Shown piece by piece: positions 17,038-25,777 of a DNA stretch of 47,864 nt. Every line of letters starts with the position of its first letter. Position 1 is the stretch's first letter. The position numbers were made by a program, and so were the translations under genes. The stretch comes from Lachnospiraceae bacterium (GTDB lineage: Bacteria > Bacillota > Clostridia > Lachnospirales > Lachnospiraceae). The notes beneath the pieces are model-generated. The model was not told where the DNA came from, ran no database searches, and saw only the letters and a list, made by a program, of their open reading frames with translations. The stretch spans positions 1 to 47,864 of the forward strand of contig JAETNQ010000032.1 of the NCBI GenBank assembly GCA_021772075.1. Direction: 5' to 3'.

Positions 17038-18207
17038 TCAGTTTATTATTTCTAAAATCGTGTCTACACGTTTTTTATAGGTATGGTTTTCTTTGACTAT
17101 ATGATAACCGTTGCGGGCAATTTCTTCCCGTTCTTTATCATGGGTCAAAAAATATTCTGCCTTTTTCCTCAGATCCTCATAATCTGTATAATAAACATAA
17201 TCCGTACCATTGTTGAAGTATTCCTCATATTCCTTTTGGTAATTACTTAACAGAAATCCTCCATTTCCCATAATTTCAAAAGCCCTAAGAGGAATCCCCG
17301 TCAATATGCTTTTCAGAGATATATTCAAATTAATCTTGGAACACCGATATATCTTTGATGCTTCCTCCATTACTTCTGCCGTTCCCCGGTTTCTAACTTC
17401 CGGAAGTTCCGGTGTTGGATCATAAGTATACAGATCCACCCGATGCCGCTTTGATAAAAGCTCTAATATTTCTTTCCTTTCCAAAGCCGTAACTTGTCTT
17501 GCAAGAAAATAATGCGCATAAACCCATTCCAGTCTTTCAAATCCATCCTGGTTTACTCTCAGCGGGCAATGCTTCATTATATCTTCCATAATCTCAGGTT
17601 TGAGCATGGATTCCAATAAAAATCCTCCATATATCAGCTTTTGCATCTGGATGCACCCATCCAAGTACCCCTTTGTATATCCGCCGATATCGCCCAGCCT
17701 TTCATAAAACCGATTTTTTTTCTCATGATAAGTAGAACCGATGAAAGAAATCTCTGTACCATAATACTCCCTTTCTTCCTCTGACAGTGTATAACTGTCA
17801 TACCTCTCCACCGGTGCCGCCATAGGAAGGTGATATACTGTCTCTATCCCCTGCCTCCACAAATCTTCACAAGTTCCCCTGTCGAAGATAAATACATAGT
17901 TGTACGAAAAACCTATTGTATTCGAATATAACTGGATGAACGGGCTGTCAAAAGTCCACGACACATACTTTACCCTACAGGCATTACAAGCAATCGATAT
18001 TACAGGAAAATAGTTAAAAGAAAAAACGAAATCATATCTTTCGGATGCAATACACCGAATTAACTTCTCACATAATTTATTGTTTAACCTAGTATTATCC
18101 GTTTCCCTCGGAAACGGATAATACCTGACTTCCCATCCTCTTCGTTTAAATTCTTCCGATAAATCCGTCTGTCCCAGGCTTTTCCATTCCATGAACAAAA
18201 TTCTCAT
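17038..18207 (-). CDS. CgeB-like glycosyltransferase 3 of the flagellin-linked group
   Basis: 389 residues. The N-terminal half has MRILFMEWKSLGQTDLSEEF and YDFVFSFNYFPVISIACNAC (DUF3880-type). The C-terminal half has INLNISLKSILTGIPLRAFE, MGNGGFLLSNYQKEY and a closing NGYHIVKENHTYKKR. This is the CgeB/Glyco_trans_1_2 GT-B architecture. It is similar throughout to the genes at 19352 and 20546. GAGGA lies before ATG 18207. Three such enzymes beside flagellin suggest successive or alternative sugar additions to filament subunits before export. Confidence 0.8.
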   Translation of the reverse strand: MRILFMEWKSLGQTDLSEEFKRRGWEVRYYPFPRETDNTRLNNKLCEKLIRCIASERYDFVFSFNYFPVISIACNACRVKYVSWTFDSPFIQLYSNTIGFSYNYVFIFDRGTCEDLWRQGIETVYHLPMAAPVERYDSYTLSEEEREYYGTEISFIGSTYHEKKNRFYERLGDIGGYTKGYLDGCIQMQKLIYGGFLLESMLKPEIMEDIMKHCPLRVNQDGFERLEWVYAHYFLARQVTALERKEILELLSKRHRVDLYTYDPTPELPEVRNRGTAEVMEEASKIYRCSKINLNISLKSILTGIPLRAFEIMGNGGFLLSNYQKEYEEYFNNGTDYVYYTDYEDLRKKAEYFLTHDKEREEIARNGYHIVKENHTYKKRVDTILEIIN

Positions 18208-18218
18208 ATACTATCCTC

Positions 18219-19355
18219 TTAAATTTCTTCATGGGTATCCAAGTCAATACCATTAACTCTAAAATAAGGATTCTCATAAATAAATAAATTGCAGATTGCA
18301 AATGGAAATTTATATTTCCAGGACATATAATTAAATACATTCCCGATAAACAAACGACCCTTTTCCACTTCTTTCCACCATTTCTCCATCATGCCGCATA
18401 ATTCTTCATCCCTATGATCCCTTACAATTATTCTTCCGTCAATCAGCCCGTTATGCTCAGGATATCCTTCCTTCCGATATTGCATCATCATCTTACGGAT
18501 CATAATATTCAAGTCATCCGTAGCCATCTGCATGATAGACATATCCTCATAAATGCAGTCTTCCATCGGGCTCGGAAAACTCAAGAATGCCGTATTTCTT
18601 CCATAAACTTCACAGAATTTCAGAACATCCCCTACTATAATAATATCCGGCGCCACCCAGATGCTGTAATCATATTCCTGCAATATCTTATGCGGCATTA
18701 TTTTGCACCAGCTCTCCAAAATCAGAAGCTCTTCCTCCTCCGTTTTCCACGTTTTTTCTGGCTTTTCTATTTTACAATATTTCCATGCGCCGTCCTTCTT
18801 CCCCCATTTATCCTCATCATCTGTAAAACAAAGATAATCTATTTGTCGGTTTACCTCTCTGGGCTGGTTTAATACGCCTTCCCCCAGCAAGCAGGTATAC
18901 ACCGCACCTTTTCCCTTTCTTGCTATATTTCCTTTCCCTTTTGGCAATTCTTTCTGCCGCTCATTATGCAATCGATACTGAACCTGGGAATTAATTGTTC
19001 CCAGATCAATGATCATCTGCCGGTACGGCCTTTCCCTGAACATTTTCTCCTCTTCGTTCAGCGCCGTATAAAATGCCTGGTAAGTACATTCGAACAAACG
19101 TAATATGCGTTCGCACGCCTCCATATCCTTTCTTTCCAATGCCCCTGCAAGGCACTCTTTATATACATCGGGCATATTTTGAAAACCATAGCTCGCACGG
19201 CTTCCGATACACTGCCAAAAAGATTCTCCCAACGTACACTCTATTAAATTCAATATTTCATCCATTGGAAAAGCATCTGCCCCTATCCTGCCGTCCTTTA
19301 ATGCCCTGCATATCTTCTCAACCAAATCAATAACTTTATCATCCAATCTGATCAT
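18219..19355 (-). CDS. TOD1/MUCI70-like (DUF616) putative glycosyltransferase
   Basis: 378 residues. The N-terminal 135 residues are helical and not recognised. From about residue 145 the pattern GAVYTCLLGEGVLNQP, then IDYLCFTDDEDKWG, HKILQEYDYSIWVAPD and YPEHNGLIDGRIIVRDHRD fits the TOD1/MUCI70 family of putative glycosyltransferases. SIWVAPD replaces the usual SIWVDxN, so the metal-site acid is unusual. The start ATG overlaps the preceding gene's TGA (ATGA, 19352-19355), indicating coupled translation. The family's donors are poorly known. Probably adds a sugar in the same glycan. Confidence 0.65.
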   Translation of the reverse strand: MIRLDDKVIDLVEKICRALKDGRIGADAFPMDEILNLIECTLGESFWQCIGSRASYGFQNMPDVYKECLAGALERKDMEACERILRLFECTYQAFYTALNEEEKMFRERPYRQMIIDLGTINSQVQYRLHNERQKELPKGKGNIARKGKGAVYTCLLGEGVLNQPREVNRQIDYLCFTDDEDKWGKKDGAWKYCKIEKPEKTWKTEEEELLILESWCKIMPHKILQEYDYSIWVAPDIIIVGDVLKFCEVYGRNTAFLSFPSPMEDCIYEDMSIMQMATDDLNIMIRKMMMQYRKEGYPEHNGLIDGRIIVRDHRDEELCGMMEKWWKEVEKGRLFIGNVFNYMSWKYKFPFAICNLFIYENPYFRVNGIDLDTHEEI

Positions 19356-20542
19356 GCTTCATCACCGTCCATTTGTTCTATATCCATTATTTTTATCATT
19401 TCATCAAACCGATTCTTATAAGTATGATATTTTTTTACTTTCTCATATCCGTTTTTTGCCACAAAACTGCGTTCTTCTTCGTGCGTTAAATAATACTCTA
19501 TCTTAGCCAGCAAATCATCGTAGCTATCATAATAAGCAAAATCAACTCCCGGTTCAAAATAATCCAAATAATCTTCCTGGTAATTCGTTAGAAGAAATCC
19601 TCCGCTTCCCATGATCTCGAAAGCCCTTAACGGAATTCCTGTCCGAATCGAACGTAAAGTAATATTTAAATTAATCTTGGAACTTCGGAAAATATGGCAG
19701 GCTTCTTTAAAGCTCGCCGCCGTTCCCCTGTTAATTACATGGGGCAAAGACGGTGTCTTCCTATGGGTATATAAATGACATGGATATCTTTCCGAAACAA
19801 GAGCCAATACTTCCTGGCGTTCCATAGCAGTAATATAATGGGGCAGCACCACCTGGCCGACATATTTCTGGCAAGTAAACAGGTCATTAGGCTTGTCGCC
19901 GCCGTATATTTCTTTTAATTTATCCATAATATCCGGAGTAAGCATTTCTTCCAAAATAAGACTGCCATAAGTTTTCTTCTGTGCCATCGCCAGACCATCC
20001 ACATAGCCTCTCGTATAATCATCCAGCCAGTTTAAGCCTTTATAAAAAGTAAACTTGTTTTCTGTATAAATAGAACCAATAAAAGATACCGGCGCGCGAT
20101 ATGCTTCCTCAATCTCTTCATCCGTTTCATAGGTATCATAACGTTCCACGCTGGCCGCCAGAGGCAGATAATGTACCGTAGGAATTCCTTTTTTCCTCAG
20201 CTCCAAATAATCTGCTTTATCAAAAATAAAAATATAATTGTATGGAGACACGACCGTACAGTGCCACAGCGCCCGCAAAGGGCTATCGTATATCCAAGCG
20301 GCATAAGGAGTCTTGCATACGTTGCAGGCAATAGATACAACCGGAAGATAATTCCATGAAAACACAAAATCATATTTCTTTTCTGACATTATATTTATTA
20401 ATTCCTGCTCTATTCTTTGGTTGGAATCTGTATTTTCCTTACGGCTCACACGATGATGATCCACTTCATAACCGCGTCTGACGAGTTCCCTGTGTATATC
20501 TTCGGTCGCAAACGCCTCCCATATAATGTATAATACCTTCAT
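19352..20542 (-). CDS. CgeB-like glycosyltransferase 2 of the flagellin-linked group
   Basis: 396 residues. MKVLYIIWEAFATEDIHREL opens a DUF3880-like half with YDFVFSWNYLPVVSIACNVC and YAAWIYDSPLR. The C-terminal half has KINLNITLRSIRTGIPLRAF, MGSGGFLLTNYQEDY, YFEPGVDFAYYDSYDDLL and the closing YHTYKNRFDEM. AAGGAG precedes the start at good distance. Its stop overlaps the next gene. The conserved GIPLRAFE-IMGSGGF region is the donor-site loop of the family. Same likely role as its neighbours. Confidence 0.8.
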   Translation of the reverse strand: MKVLYIIWEAFATEDIHRELVRRGYEVDHHRVSRKENTDSNQRIEQELINIMSEKKYDFVFSWNYLPVVSIACNVCKTPYAAWIYDSPLRALWHCTVVSPYNYIFIFDKADYLELRKKGIPTVHYLPLAASVERYDTYETDEEIEEAYRAPVSFIGSIYTENKFTFYKGLNWLDDYTRGYVDGLAMAQKKTYGSLILEEMLTPDIMDKLKEIYGGDKPNDLFTCQKYVGQVVLPHYITAMERQEVLALVSERYPCHLYTHRKTPSLPHVINRGTAASFKEACHIFRSSKINLNITLRSIRTGIPLRAFEIMGSGGFLLTNYQEDYLDYFEPGVDFAYYDSYDDLLAKIEYYLTHEEERSFVAKNGYEKVKKYHTYKNRFDEMIKIMDIEQMDGDEA

Positions 20543-20545
20543 TTT

Positions 20546-21721
20546 TTATGGCTCCTTTATTTGCGTTAAAATCGTTTCTATTCTGTTCCGATAGGTATGT
20601 CCGGCTCTCATCTTGGCATGTCCATTCCTGGCAATCTGCAAACGTTCATCTTCATGCAGCAGGTAATAATCCGCAAGCTTCACTAATTCCTCCCGGCTGG
20701 AATAAAAAACATAATCCACACCCGGTTCAAAATAATCTAAAAAATCTTCCTGATAATTGGTCAGCAAAAAACCGCCGCATCCTATAATATCCATAGCCCG
20801 CAGAGGAATCCCTGTATGGATGCTGCGCAGTGTCATATTCAGATTAATTGCGGAATTTTTAAAAACAATAGGCATCTCGTTGACATAATCTACAGAGCCG
20901 CAATTCATCACATGCATCATATCGTCTGTCCGCTCGGAAGTATACAGCTTTACCTGATGCTTTTCTCCCAAAAGCTCCAATTGCTCTTTTCTCTGTTCAC
21001 CTGTTAATTTTCTTGCTAAAAAATAATTTGCATATATCCATGCATCCGATTCCCATTCATCCGCTCCTTTCCGAAGCGGACAAACTCTTTGCAGTTCTTG
21101 GAGAATATTATCTGTCAACAACTCTTCCAATATAAAGTTCCCATATATCTCTCCCTGCATCTTTATAATTGCCCTTAAATATCCCTCTGTATACTTATCC
21201 ACTTTGTTGATATACTTATAAAAATTCTGTCTGTCTTCATTATAAGTAGAACCAACAAAAGAAATATCCGCCTTATATTTTGTCCTCTCTATTTCTGTCA
21301 TCTTTATATGGTCATAATAATCTACGGGCGCTGCCATAGGCAAATAAAATGCATGTTTTAAACCATATTTTTTAAAATCATAGAATAGGGATTTGTCGAA
21401 AAAAAAGATATAATTATTTTCAAGCATCGTATATTTCGAATAGAGAAGCAGAAATGGCATATCATAAATCCATGCCACATATTTTATACTACAATCGTTG
21501 CATACTTTTGCTGCAACCGGAAAAAAATTAAGAGAAAACACAAAATCATATTCATTTCCTCTGATCGTCTCTGTCAGACTTTGCTCCAACGATTCATTTT
21601 CACGCATATTTTCCTCAGCGAACGGCCATATAAAAATATCGGTCTTACAGTCAAATCCGGCAAACGCCTCAATCACGTATTCATGGGCAAAACTGTCCCA
21701 GTTTAACATCAAAATATTCAT
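20546..21721 (-). CDS. CgeB-like glycosyltransferase 1, first gene after flagellin
   Basis: 391 residues from ATG 21721. The frame is open upstream to 21817, but that stretch crosses the flagellin terminator, while MNILMLNWDSFAHEYVIEAF aligns with the N-termini of the two paralogs and has GGAG 7 bases upstream. It has EYDFVFSLNFFPVAAKVC, AINLNMTLRSIHTGIPLRAM, IIGCGGFLLTNYQEDFLDYF and a GHTYRNRIETIL end. The gap from the flagellin terminator is about 35 bp and no promoter is evident, so expression probably depends on read-through. Confidence 0.8.
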   Translation of the reverse strand: MNILMLNWDSFAHEYVIEAFAGFDCKTDIFIWPFAEENMRENESLEQSLTETIRGNEYDFVFSLNFFPVAAKVCNDCSIKYVAWIYDMPFLLLYSKYTMLENNYIFFFDKSLFYDFKKYGLKHAFYLPMAAPVDYYDHIKMTEIERTKYKADISFVGSTYNEDRQNFYKYINKVDKYTEGYLRAIIKMQGEIYGNFILEELLTDNILQELQRVCPLRKGADEWESDAWIYANYFLARKLTGEQRKEQLELLGEKHQVKLYTSERTDDMMHVMNCGSVDYVNEMPIVFKNSAINLNMTLRSIHTGIPLRAMDIIGCGGFLLTNYQEDFLDYFEPGVDYVFYSSREELVKLADYYLLHEDERLQIARNGHAKMRAGHTYRNRIETILTQIKEP

Positions 21722-21756
21722 ACCGCGTCTCCATGCTATAGAAATTTCCAGATGAG

Positions 21757-21784
21757 AAAAGAGAGCCGGAAATTCCAGCTCTCT
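21757..21784 (-). terminator. Flagellin terminator
   Basis: On the minus strand AGAGAGCTGGA and TCCGGCTCTCT (21774-21784 and 21760-21770) form an 11-bp stem with one G-U pair and a 3-base loop, followed by TTTT. It lies 46 bases after the flagellin stop and before the first glycosyltransferase. Confidence 0.8.
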
Positions 21785-21829
21785 CTCAAACACTTTATAA
21801 AGTGCTGTACTTCGCAAACATCTAATAAT

Positions 21830-22681
21830 TTACTGAAGTAAGGATAATACACCCTGATTTGTCTGGTTAGCCTGTGCCAACATTGCCTGGCCTGCCTGAG
21901 CAAGGATCTGGTTGTTGGAATAAGTAACCATAGACTTAGCCATGTCTGTATCACGGATACGGGATTCAGCAGCTGTCGTGTTTTCAACAATGTTATCCAA
22001 GTTGTTGATGGTATGATCCAAACGATTCTGCATAGCACCAAGTGCGGAACGCTGAGAAGCAACTTTTTCAAGTGCAGCGCTGACAACATCAATAAAGCTT
22101 GCAACTTGCTTATAGCTTGTAGCTGCGCTCCATGTCTGGTTCTTCAAGCTCTTATTCAGGAAGGAAGCCTTCATGTTGGAAATCTGAATGCTCAGAGTCT
22201 CATTGGACTCATTACCAACCTGGAACAGGAAGCTCTTCGGATTACTTACAGTACCGTTCTTATTAGAACCCTGCAATACCTTCTGGTCGTTGAATTTCGT
22301 TGTTGTTGCAACACGATCAATTTCGGAAACCAGCTGGTTGATTTCGTCTGCGATATACTGCTTCTGTGTTGTAGTATATGTGCCGTTCGCAGCCTTAACG
22401 GTCAGCTCGTTCATTCTCTGAAGCATGTCGTGAACTTCATTCAAAGCGCCTTCTGCGGACTGTACTAAAGATACGCCGTCCTGAGCATTGGTAGAAGCCT
22501 GATCCAAACCTCTGATCTGACGTCTCATTTTTTCGGAAACGGAAAGGCCTGCCGCATCATCTGCTGCACGGTTGATCCTGTAACCGGAAGCCAATCTCTC
22601 TGTCTGCTTTGCCTGTGCGTTCGTTGTGATACCTAACATTCTGTTAGAGTTCATAGCTGTAAGATTGTGTTGTACTACCAT
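21830..22681 (-). CDS. hag: Flagellin, filament subunit
   Basis: 283 residues, short for a flagellin. The N-terminal D0/D1 part (MVVQHNLTAMNSNRMLG, then ASGYRINRAADDAAGLSVSE) and C-terminal part (AESRIRDTDMAKSMVTYSNN, then MLAQANQTNQGVLSLLQ) are canonical. Only about 60 central residues (about 135-190) separate them, so there is no sizeable outer domain. That central part is Ser/Thr/Asn-rich and could bear O-glycans. The LQRMNEL stretch corresponds to the D1 helix contacted by TLR5. The leader has a sigma-28 promoter and a CsrA-type hairpin, with AAGGAGG at 22690-22696. Secreted through the flagellar export gate with FliS as chaperone. Confidence 0.97.
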   Translation of the reverse strand: MVVQHNLTAMNSNRMLGITTNAQAKQTERLASGYRINRAADDAAGLSVSEKMRRQIRGLDQASTNAQDGVSLVQSAEGALNEVHDMLQRMNELTVKAANGTYTTTQKQYIADEINQLVSEIDRVATTTKFNDQKVLQGSNKNGTVSNPKSFLFQVGNESNETLSIQISNMKASFLNKSLKNQTWSAATSYKQVASFIDVVSAALEKVASQRSALGAMQNRLDHTINNLDNIVENTTAAESRIRDTDMAKSMVTYSNNQILAQAGQAMLAQANQTNQGVLSLLQ

Positions 22682-22689
22682 ATTCTATT

Positions 22690-22722
22690 CCTCCTTGAAT
22701 ATTAAACGGCTTCCCTGCCGTT
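22690..22722 (-). promoter_or_regulatory. CsrA-type binding pair in flagellin leader
   Basis: On the minus strand AACGGC-AGGGAA-GCCGTT (22722-22705) forms a 6-bp hairpin whose loop carries AGGGA, an ANGGA motif. A second ANGGA (AAGGA) lies within the ribosome binding site AAGGAGG at 22690-22696. This is the layout known for CsrA repression of hag in Bacillus subtilis. Because fliW and csrA are nearby, CsrA-FliW control of flagellin translation is likely. Confidence 0.7.
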
Positions 22723-22800
22723 CTTGTTTTATGCCCGGTCCGGCCCTAGGTTTCCTTACCGGTCATTTGTTTGCTAAGTAATTTGCCTTACTTGTATATT

Positions 22801-22827
22801 ATATCGGAATGATTTCCGAATACTTTA
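22801..22827 (-). promoter_or_regulatory. Sigma-28 promoter of flagellin gene
   Basis: On the minus strand TAAA (22827-22824), a 16-base spacer and CCGATAT (22807-22801) match the sigma-28/sigma-D consensus. The leader to the ATG at 22681 is about 110 bases. Confidence 0.85.
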
Positions 22828-22846
22828 TACCAAATCCAAAATTTTT

Positions 22847-23320
22847 TTATTTTTTTTTGTCCATGAACTGCGGGGAAACCATCTGTGATTTATTCATGTT
22901 ACGATAATAATCCAATGCCGCTTTGGAACTTTTTCGTCCCTTCTTCAAATCTTCCCTGGCTTTTAAAAAATACTTTTCAGCCAGTTTCTGATTTCTCGCC
23001 TCCTGCGCTCGAATCGCCACGCTCTTTTCTGTCACTTCTGTAATTCTTTTCTGCAAGGCAGCGATCTGCGTCTTATAATTTTCTTTTCCTTCCGCAAGCT
23101 GTTCCTTGACATGCCCGTAAAGAGTTTCAAAACCTTCATCCAGCTTCGTCAGTTCATCGATCAACACTCCTTTTTCCTCAATACTGCTGTCAAACTCTTC
23201 TTCCGAAACGATATCCCCGTTCAATATCTGTTCCTGACTGACGCAGAGTGCTTCTATCCTCTCCAGCACATCCAATTTTTTGTCAAGGCTTTCCTCTAAG
23301 ACCTGAAGATAATTCTCCAT
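22847..23320 (-). CDS. FliT-like flagellar export chaperone
   Basis: 157 residues from ATG 23320, which overlaps the fliS stop (TGATG). A GTG one codon earlier is also possible. Helical throughout, with heptad-like stretches (MENYLQVLEESLDKKLDVLE) and a charged coiled-coil middle. Family match is weak, but size, composition and position directly after fliS fit the FliT/FlgN export-chaperone type. FliT binds FliD in other bacteria. Ends in a lysine-rich tail about 20 bases downstream of the flagellin promoter, so flagellin has its own transcript. Confidence 0.6.
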   Translation of the reverse strand: MENYLQVLEESLDKKLDVLERIEALCVSQEQILNGDIVSEEEFDSSIEEKGVLIDELTKLDEGFETLYGHVKEQLAEGKENYKTQIAALQKRITEVTEKSVAIRAQEARNQKLAEKYFLKAREDLKKGRKSSKAALDYYRNMNKSQMVSPQFMDKKK

Positions 23321-23706
23321 CACTCCTTACCTTTCTCTCTGTTCAAACGCATGACTTCCTTCCACGTATCCCTGACAGAGCGGAGATGTTCACAGACTTC
23401 CTCTAAAATTTCTTTATCCTTTTTCATATTGGCTTCTACCAAACGCCGGTTTAGATATACATATATATTTTCAAAATCCCGGGCAACCGGATATTTCATA
23501 TCCAAAGTGTCCCTTAAATACTCCACAATCTTTTCCGCCTTCACTATGTTCTTATGCGCTTTTTCCACATCTTTCTGTTCTATGCCCATAATCGCAATAT
23601 TGCAGAACTTAACAGCTCCTTCGTAAAGCATCAGCGTCAGCTCCGCCGGCGAAGCCGTCATAATCTTATTATTGCTGTATTGTTCATATCTGTTTGGTAG
23701 AGCCAT
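23320..23706 (-). CDS. fliS: Flagellin export chaperone FliS
   Basis: 128 residues. It has the family N-terminus (NRYEQYSNNKIMTASPAELT) and LMLYEGAVKFCNIAIMGIEQ, followed by KAEKIVEYLRDTLDMK and FENIYVYLNRRLVEANMKKD, the four-helix bundle. FliS binds the flagellin C-terminus in the cytoplasm to stop early polymerisation, and in Bacillus it also works with FliW control. It lies 4 bp after fliD with AGGAGG before its ATG. Confidence 0.97.
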   Translation of the reverse strand: MALPNRYEQYSNNKIMTASPAELTLMLYEGAVKFCNIAIMGIEQKDVEKAHKNIVKAEKIVEYLRDTLDMKYPVARDFENIYVYLNRRLVEANMKKDKEILEEVCEHLRSVRDTWKEVMRLNREKGKE

Positions 23707-23710
23707 AATT

Positions 23711-25747
23711 TTACATTCCTCCTAATAAGCTTGATACCGCGCTCTGGTTCGACTGTAATTTTGCCAAAGCCGTCTCCATAGCCGCAAACTTATTATACCA
23801 TTTATCCTGCATAGCCGTCAATTTATCTTCCTGCTTTTTGATTTTCGTCGTATAATTTTTATACTCATCCTCCATACGCTTATCATCGTAGAAGGATCCA
23901 AAGCTCCTGACACCGTCTATACTGCGGGACTGTTTATCCAGTTCCGTATACAGATTCTGTGCCAGCTGCGAAAAGAAGGAAATAACTGTATCCGGATCTG
24001 CCGCGATAGCTGCTTTCAGATCATTTGCCTTTGAACTTACCGTTGCGTCATCTTCATCACCGTTAATATGGTATGCGTTCTTCTCGTTTTCTGCAGAACT
24101 GAAATAGCCCAATGTCTCAATTCCAAAGTTGGATAAATACATCTGCTTTCCGTTCACGACCGCGCCCTGCAGCATAATATTCTTCATCGCGGAAGAGAGG
24201 GATGAAAGATTGGAATCCCGCCGCAAAACGGAATCTTTGATCTTGGTCTCCCATTTCTCGATCTCCGTATCGGTCAGTTCATCCTTTTCCGCATCGGTAA
24301 GCGGTTCATAGCCCTTTGTCGATTCGGCATTATACATCTTATCCATCTCATTGATAATGGCATTGTATTCTTTCAGAAAATTTTTGACAATATTATAAAC
24401 GCCTTCCGTATCACTTCTGGTTGTCAGCGTCGCTACTTCATCGCTTTTCTGAAGCGCCGTAATCGTCAGTCCGTTCACCTCAAAGGTATTGCTTTCCCCT
24501 TCGTACTCCACGCCGTTCAGTTCAATCGTTGCGTTTTTTCCATATTGCCTTTCTATGCCGCCCAAGGAACCTGGCGTTGCATTTACAACCTTTTCCGCTT
24601 CCTCAATCTTTTTCTTCCATGCATCCTCAACTTCCGCTGTCAGCTTAGCGCCCGCCTTGGTCGGATCAGCAGGATCCAGATAAGATTCCACATCACTGAG
24701 AGACTGTGTCGTAGCATCCAATTCCTTTACCCTGCTCTCATAATTCTCCACAGCGCTCAACTTGCCCTGCAATTTTGCCAAATTTTCTTTATCGCTCTCC
24801 GACGCGCTATCGCCATCTGCTTCGATTTTAGCCTTTAAATCATCAATGCTCTGCTTCAAAACATCCTTATCCACATCTTCCACGTTCTCCCCATACTCCG
24901 TAGAAAATGCCGTTTTGCCCTCATTCAGAGCTTCGGTCTGCTCTGTCTGCTTCTTCAGCAGACTTTCCCTTTTGCTTATATAAGCCTCTAATCTCTTTGC
25001 AATATCCCCGTCGATCGCAGCCTGTTTTGCAGCCGCATTCTCCGGTTTATTCAGGTCTGCATATTTCTGGTAAACCTCTTTTTCTTTCTCGCCATAGCTG
25101 AGTATGCCCAGCTTGCTCAATGCATCCGTGCCTTCCGCATTGGAAGCAGTAATCAAAAAATCATTGTCTTTCCCGCTTTTTGCCGCAGCAATATGAAGCC
25201 TCTTATTCTTTTCATCATAATTAGCCTCTACGCCGGCACTCTTTAAAGATGCTACAAAACCTGCGAGCGTTGTATCTTCCGAAATCCTGATATCCGTTTT
25301 TTTACCGCCCGTCTCAACCGTAATCGTACTTCCTGCCTCAATTCCCAGATCCTTCAGCAGGGTTTGCTTCGTTACATCGATTGGGTTTCCATCTTTATCT
25401 TTCTCTAATTTTGCCCCTGTCATATACCCGGTACTAGCCAGTTCCTTTACTTTCAATGTCTGGGTAGCGTCCATGGCTCCATCGCTGCTAATAATCTTTG
25501 CAATCGACGGATTGGAAATATCCGTCACTTTTTTACTGAAATCCGTAGCCAGCCTCATATTGCCAAGCGTGTTCTGGAACAGCTTATAAACCTTGGCATT
25601 CAGTTCCTTCCAGGCATCCTGTTTCCACTGGTGCAGCGTTTGTTTCTTTTTTATGCTGTCCACTTTCGTCTTCTCTGCCTTCACCAGTTCTGTAATAATA
25701 GACTCCGTATCCAGCCCCGAATTCATACCCGTAATTCTAATCGGCAT
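23711..25747 (-). CDS. fliD: Flagellar filament cap protein FliD
   Basis: 678 residues, longer than the usual 450-550. The N-terminus (MPIRITGMNSGLDTESIITE) and the C-terminal coiled coil (YTTKIKKQEDKLTAMQDKWY, then AMETALAKLQSNQS) are typical. Residues 45-105 form the N-terminal helix domain. The extra length is in a Glu/Lys/Ala-rich helical insertion around 225-400. FliD caps the growing filament and guides flagellin folding. It is in the sigma-28 operon flaG-fliD-fliS-fliT-like. AGGAGG lies upstream of the ATG. Confidence 0.95.
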   Translation of the reverse strand: MPIRITGMNSGLDTESIITELVKAEKTKVDSIKKKQTLHQWKQDAWKELNAKVYKLFQNTLGNMRLATDFSKKVTDISNPSIAKIISSDGAMDATQTLKVKELASTGYMTGAKLEKDKDGNPIDVTKQTLLKDLGIEAGSTITVETGGKKTDIRISEDTTLAGFVASLKSAGVEANYDEKNKRLHIAAAKSGKDNDFLITASNAEGTDALSKLGILSYGEKEKEVYQKYADLNKPENAAAKQAAIDGDIAKRLEAYISKRESLLKKQTEQTEALNEGKTAFSTEYGENVEDVDKDVLKQSIDDLKAKIEADGDSASESDKENLAKLQGKLSAVENYESRVKELDATTQSLSDVESYLDPADPTKAGAKLTAEVEDAWKKKIEEAEKVVNATPGSLGGIERQYGKNATIELNGVEYEGESNTFEVNGLTITALQKSDEVATLTTRSDTEGVYNIVKNFLKEYNAIINEMDKMYNAESTKGYEPLTDAEKDELTDTEIEKWETKIKDSVLRRDSNLSSLSSAMKNIMLQGAVVNGKQMYLSNFGIETLGYFSSAENEKNAYHINGDEDDATVSSKANDLKAAIAADPDTVISFFSQLAQNLYTELDKQSRSIDGVRSFGSFYDDKRMEDEYKNYTTKIKKQEDKLTAMQDKWYNKFAAMETALAKLQSNQSAVSSLLGGM

Positions 25748-25777
25748 ACATTCTTCCTCCTACTCTTATTCACCGGC

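Noticed and set aside
17038-21721. Spore-coat role for CgeB-like genes
   Set aside because: The name comes from one Bacillus protein. Location beside flagellin and other glycan genes makes a glycosyltransferase role more likely.
21722-21817. Longer start for the first CgeB-like gene
   Set aside because: The extra 32 codons run over the flagellin terminator and do not align with the paralogs.
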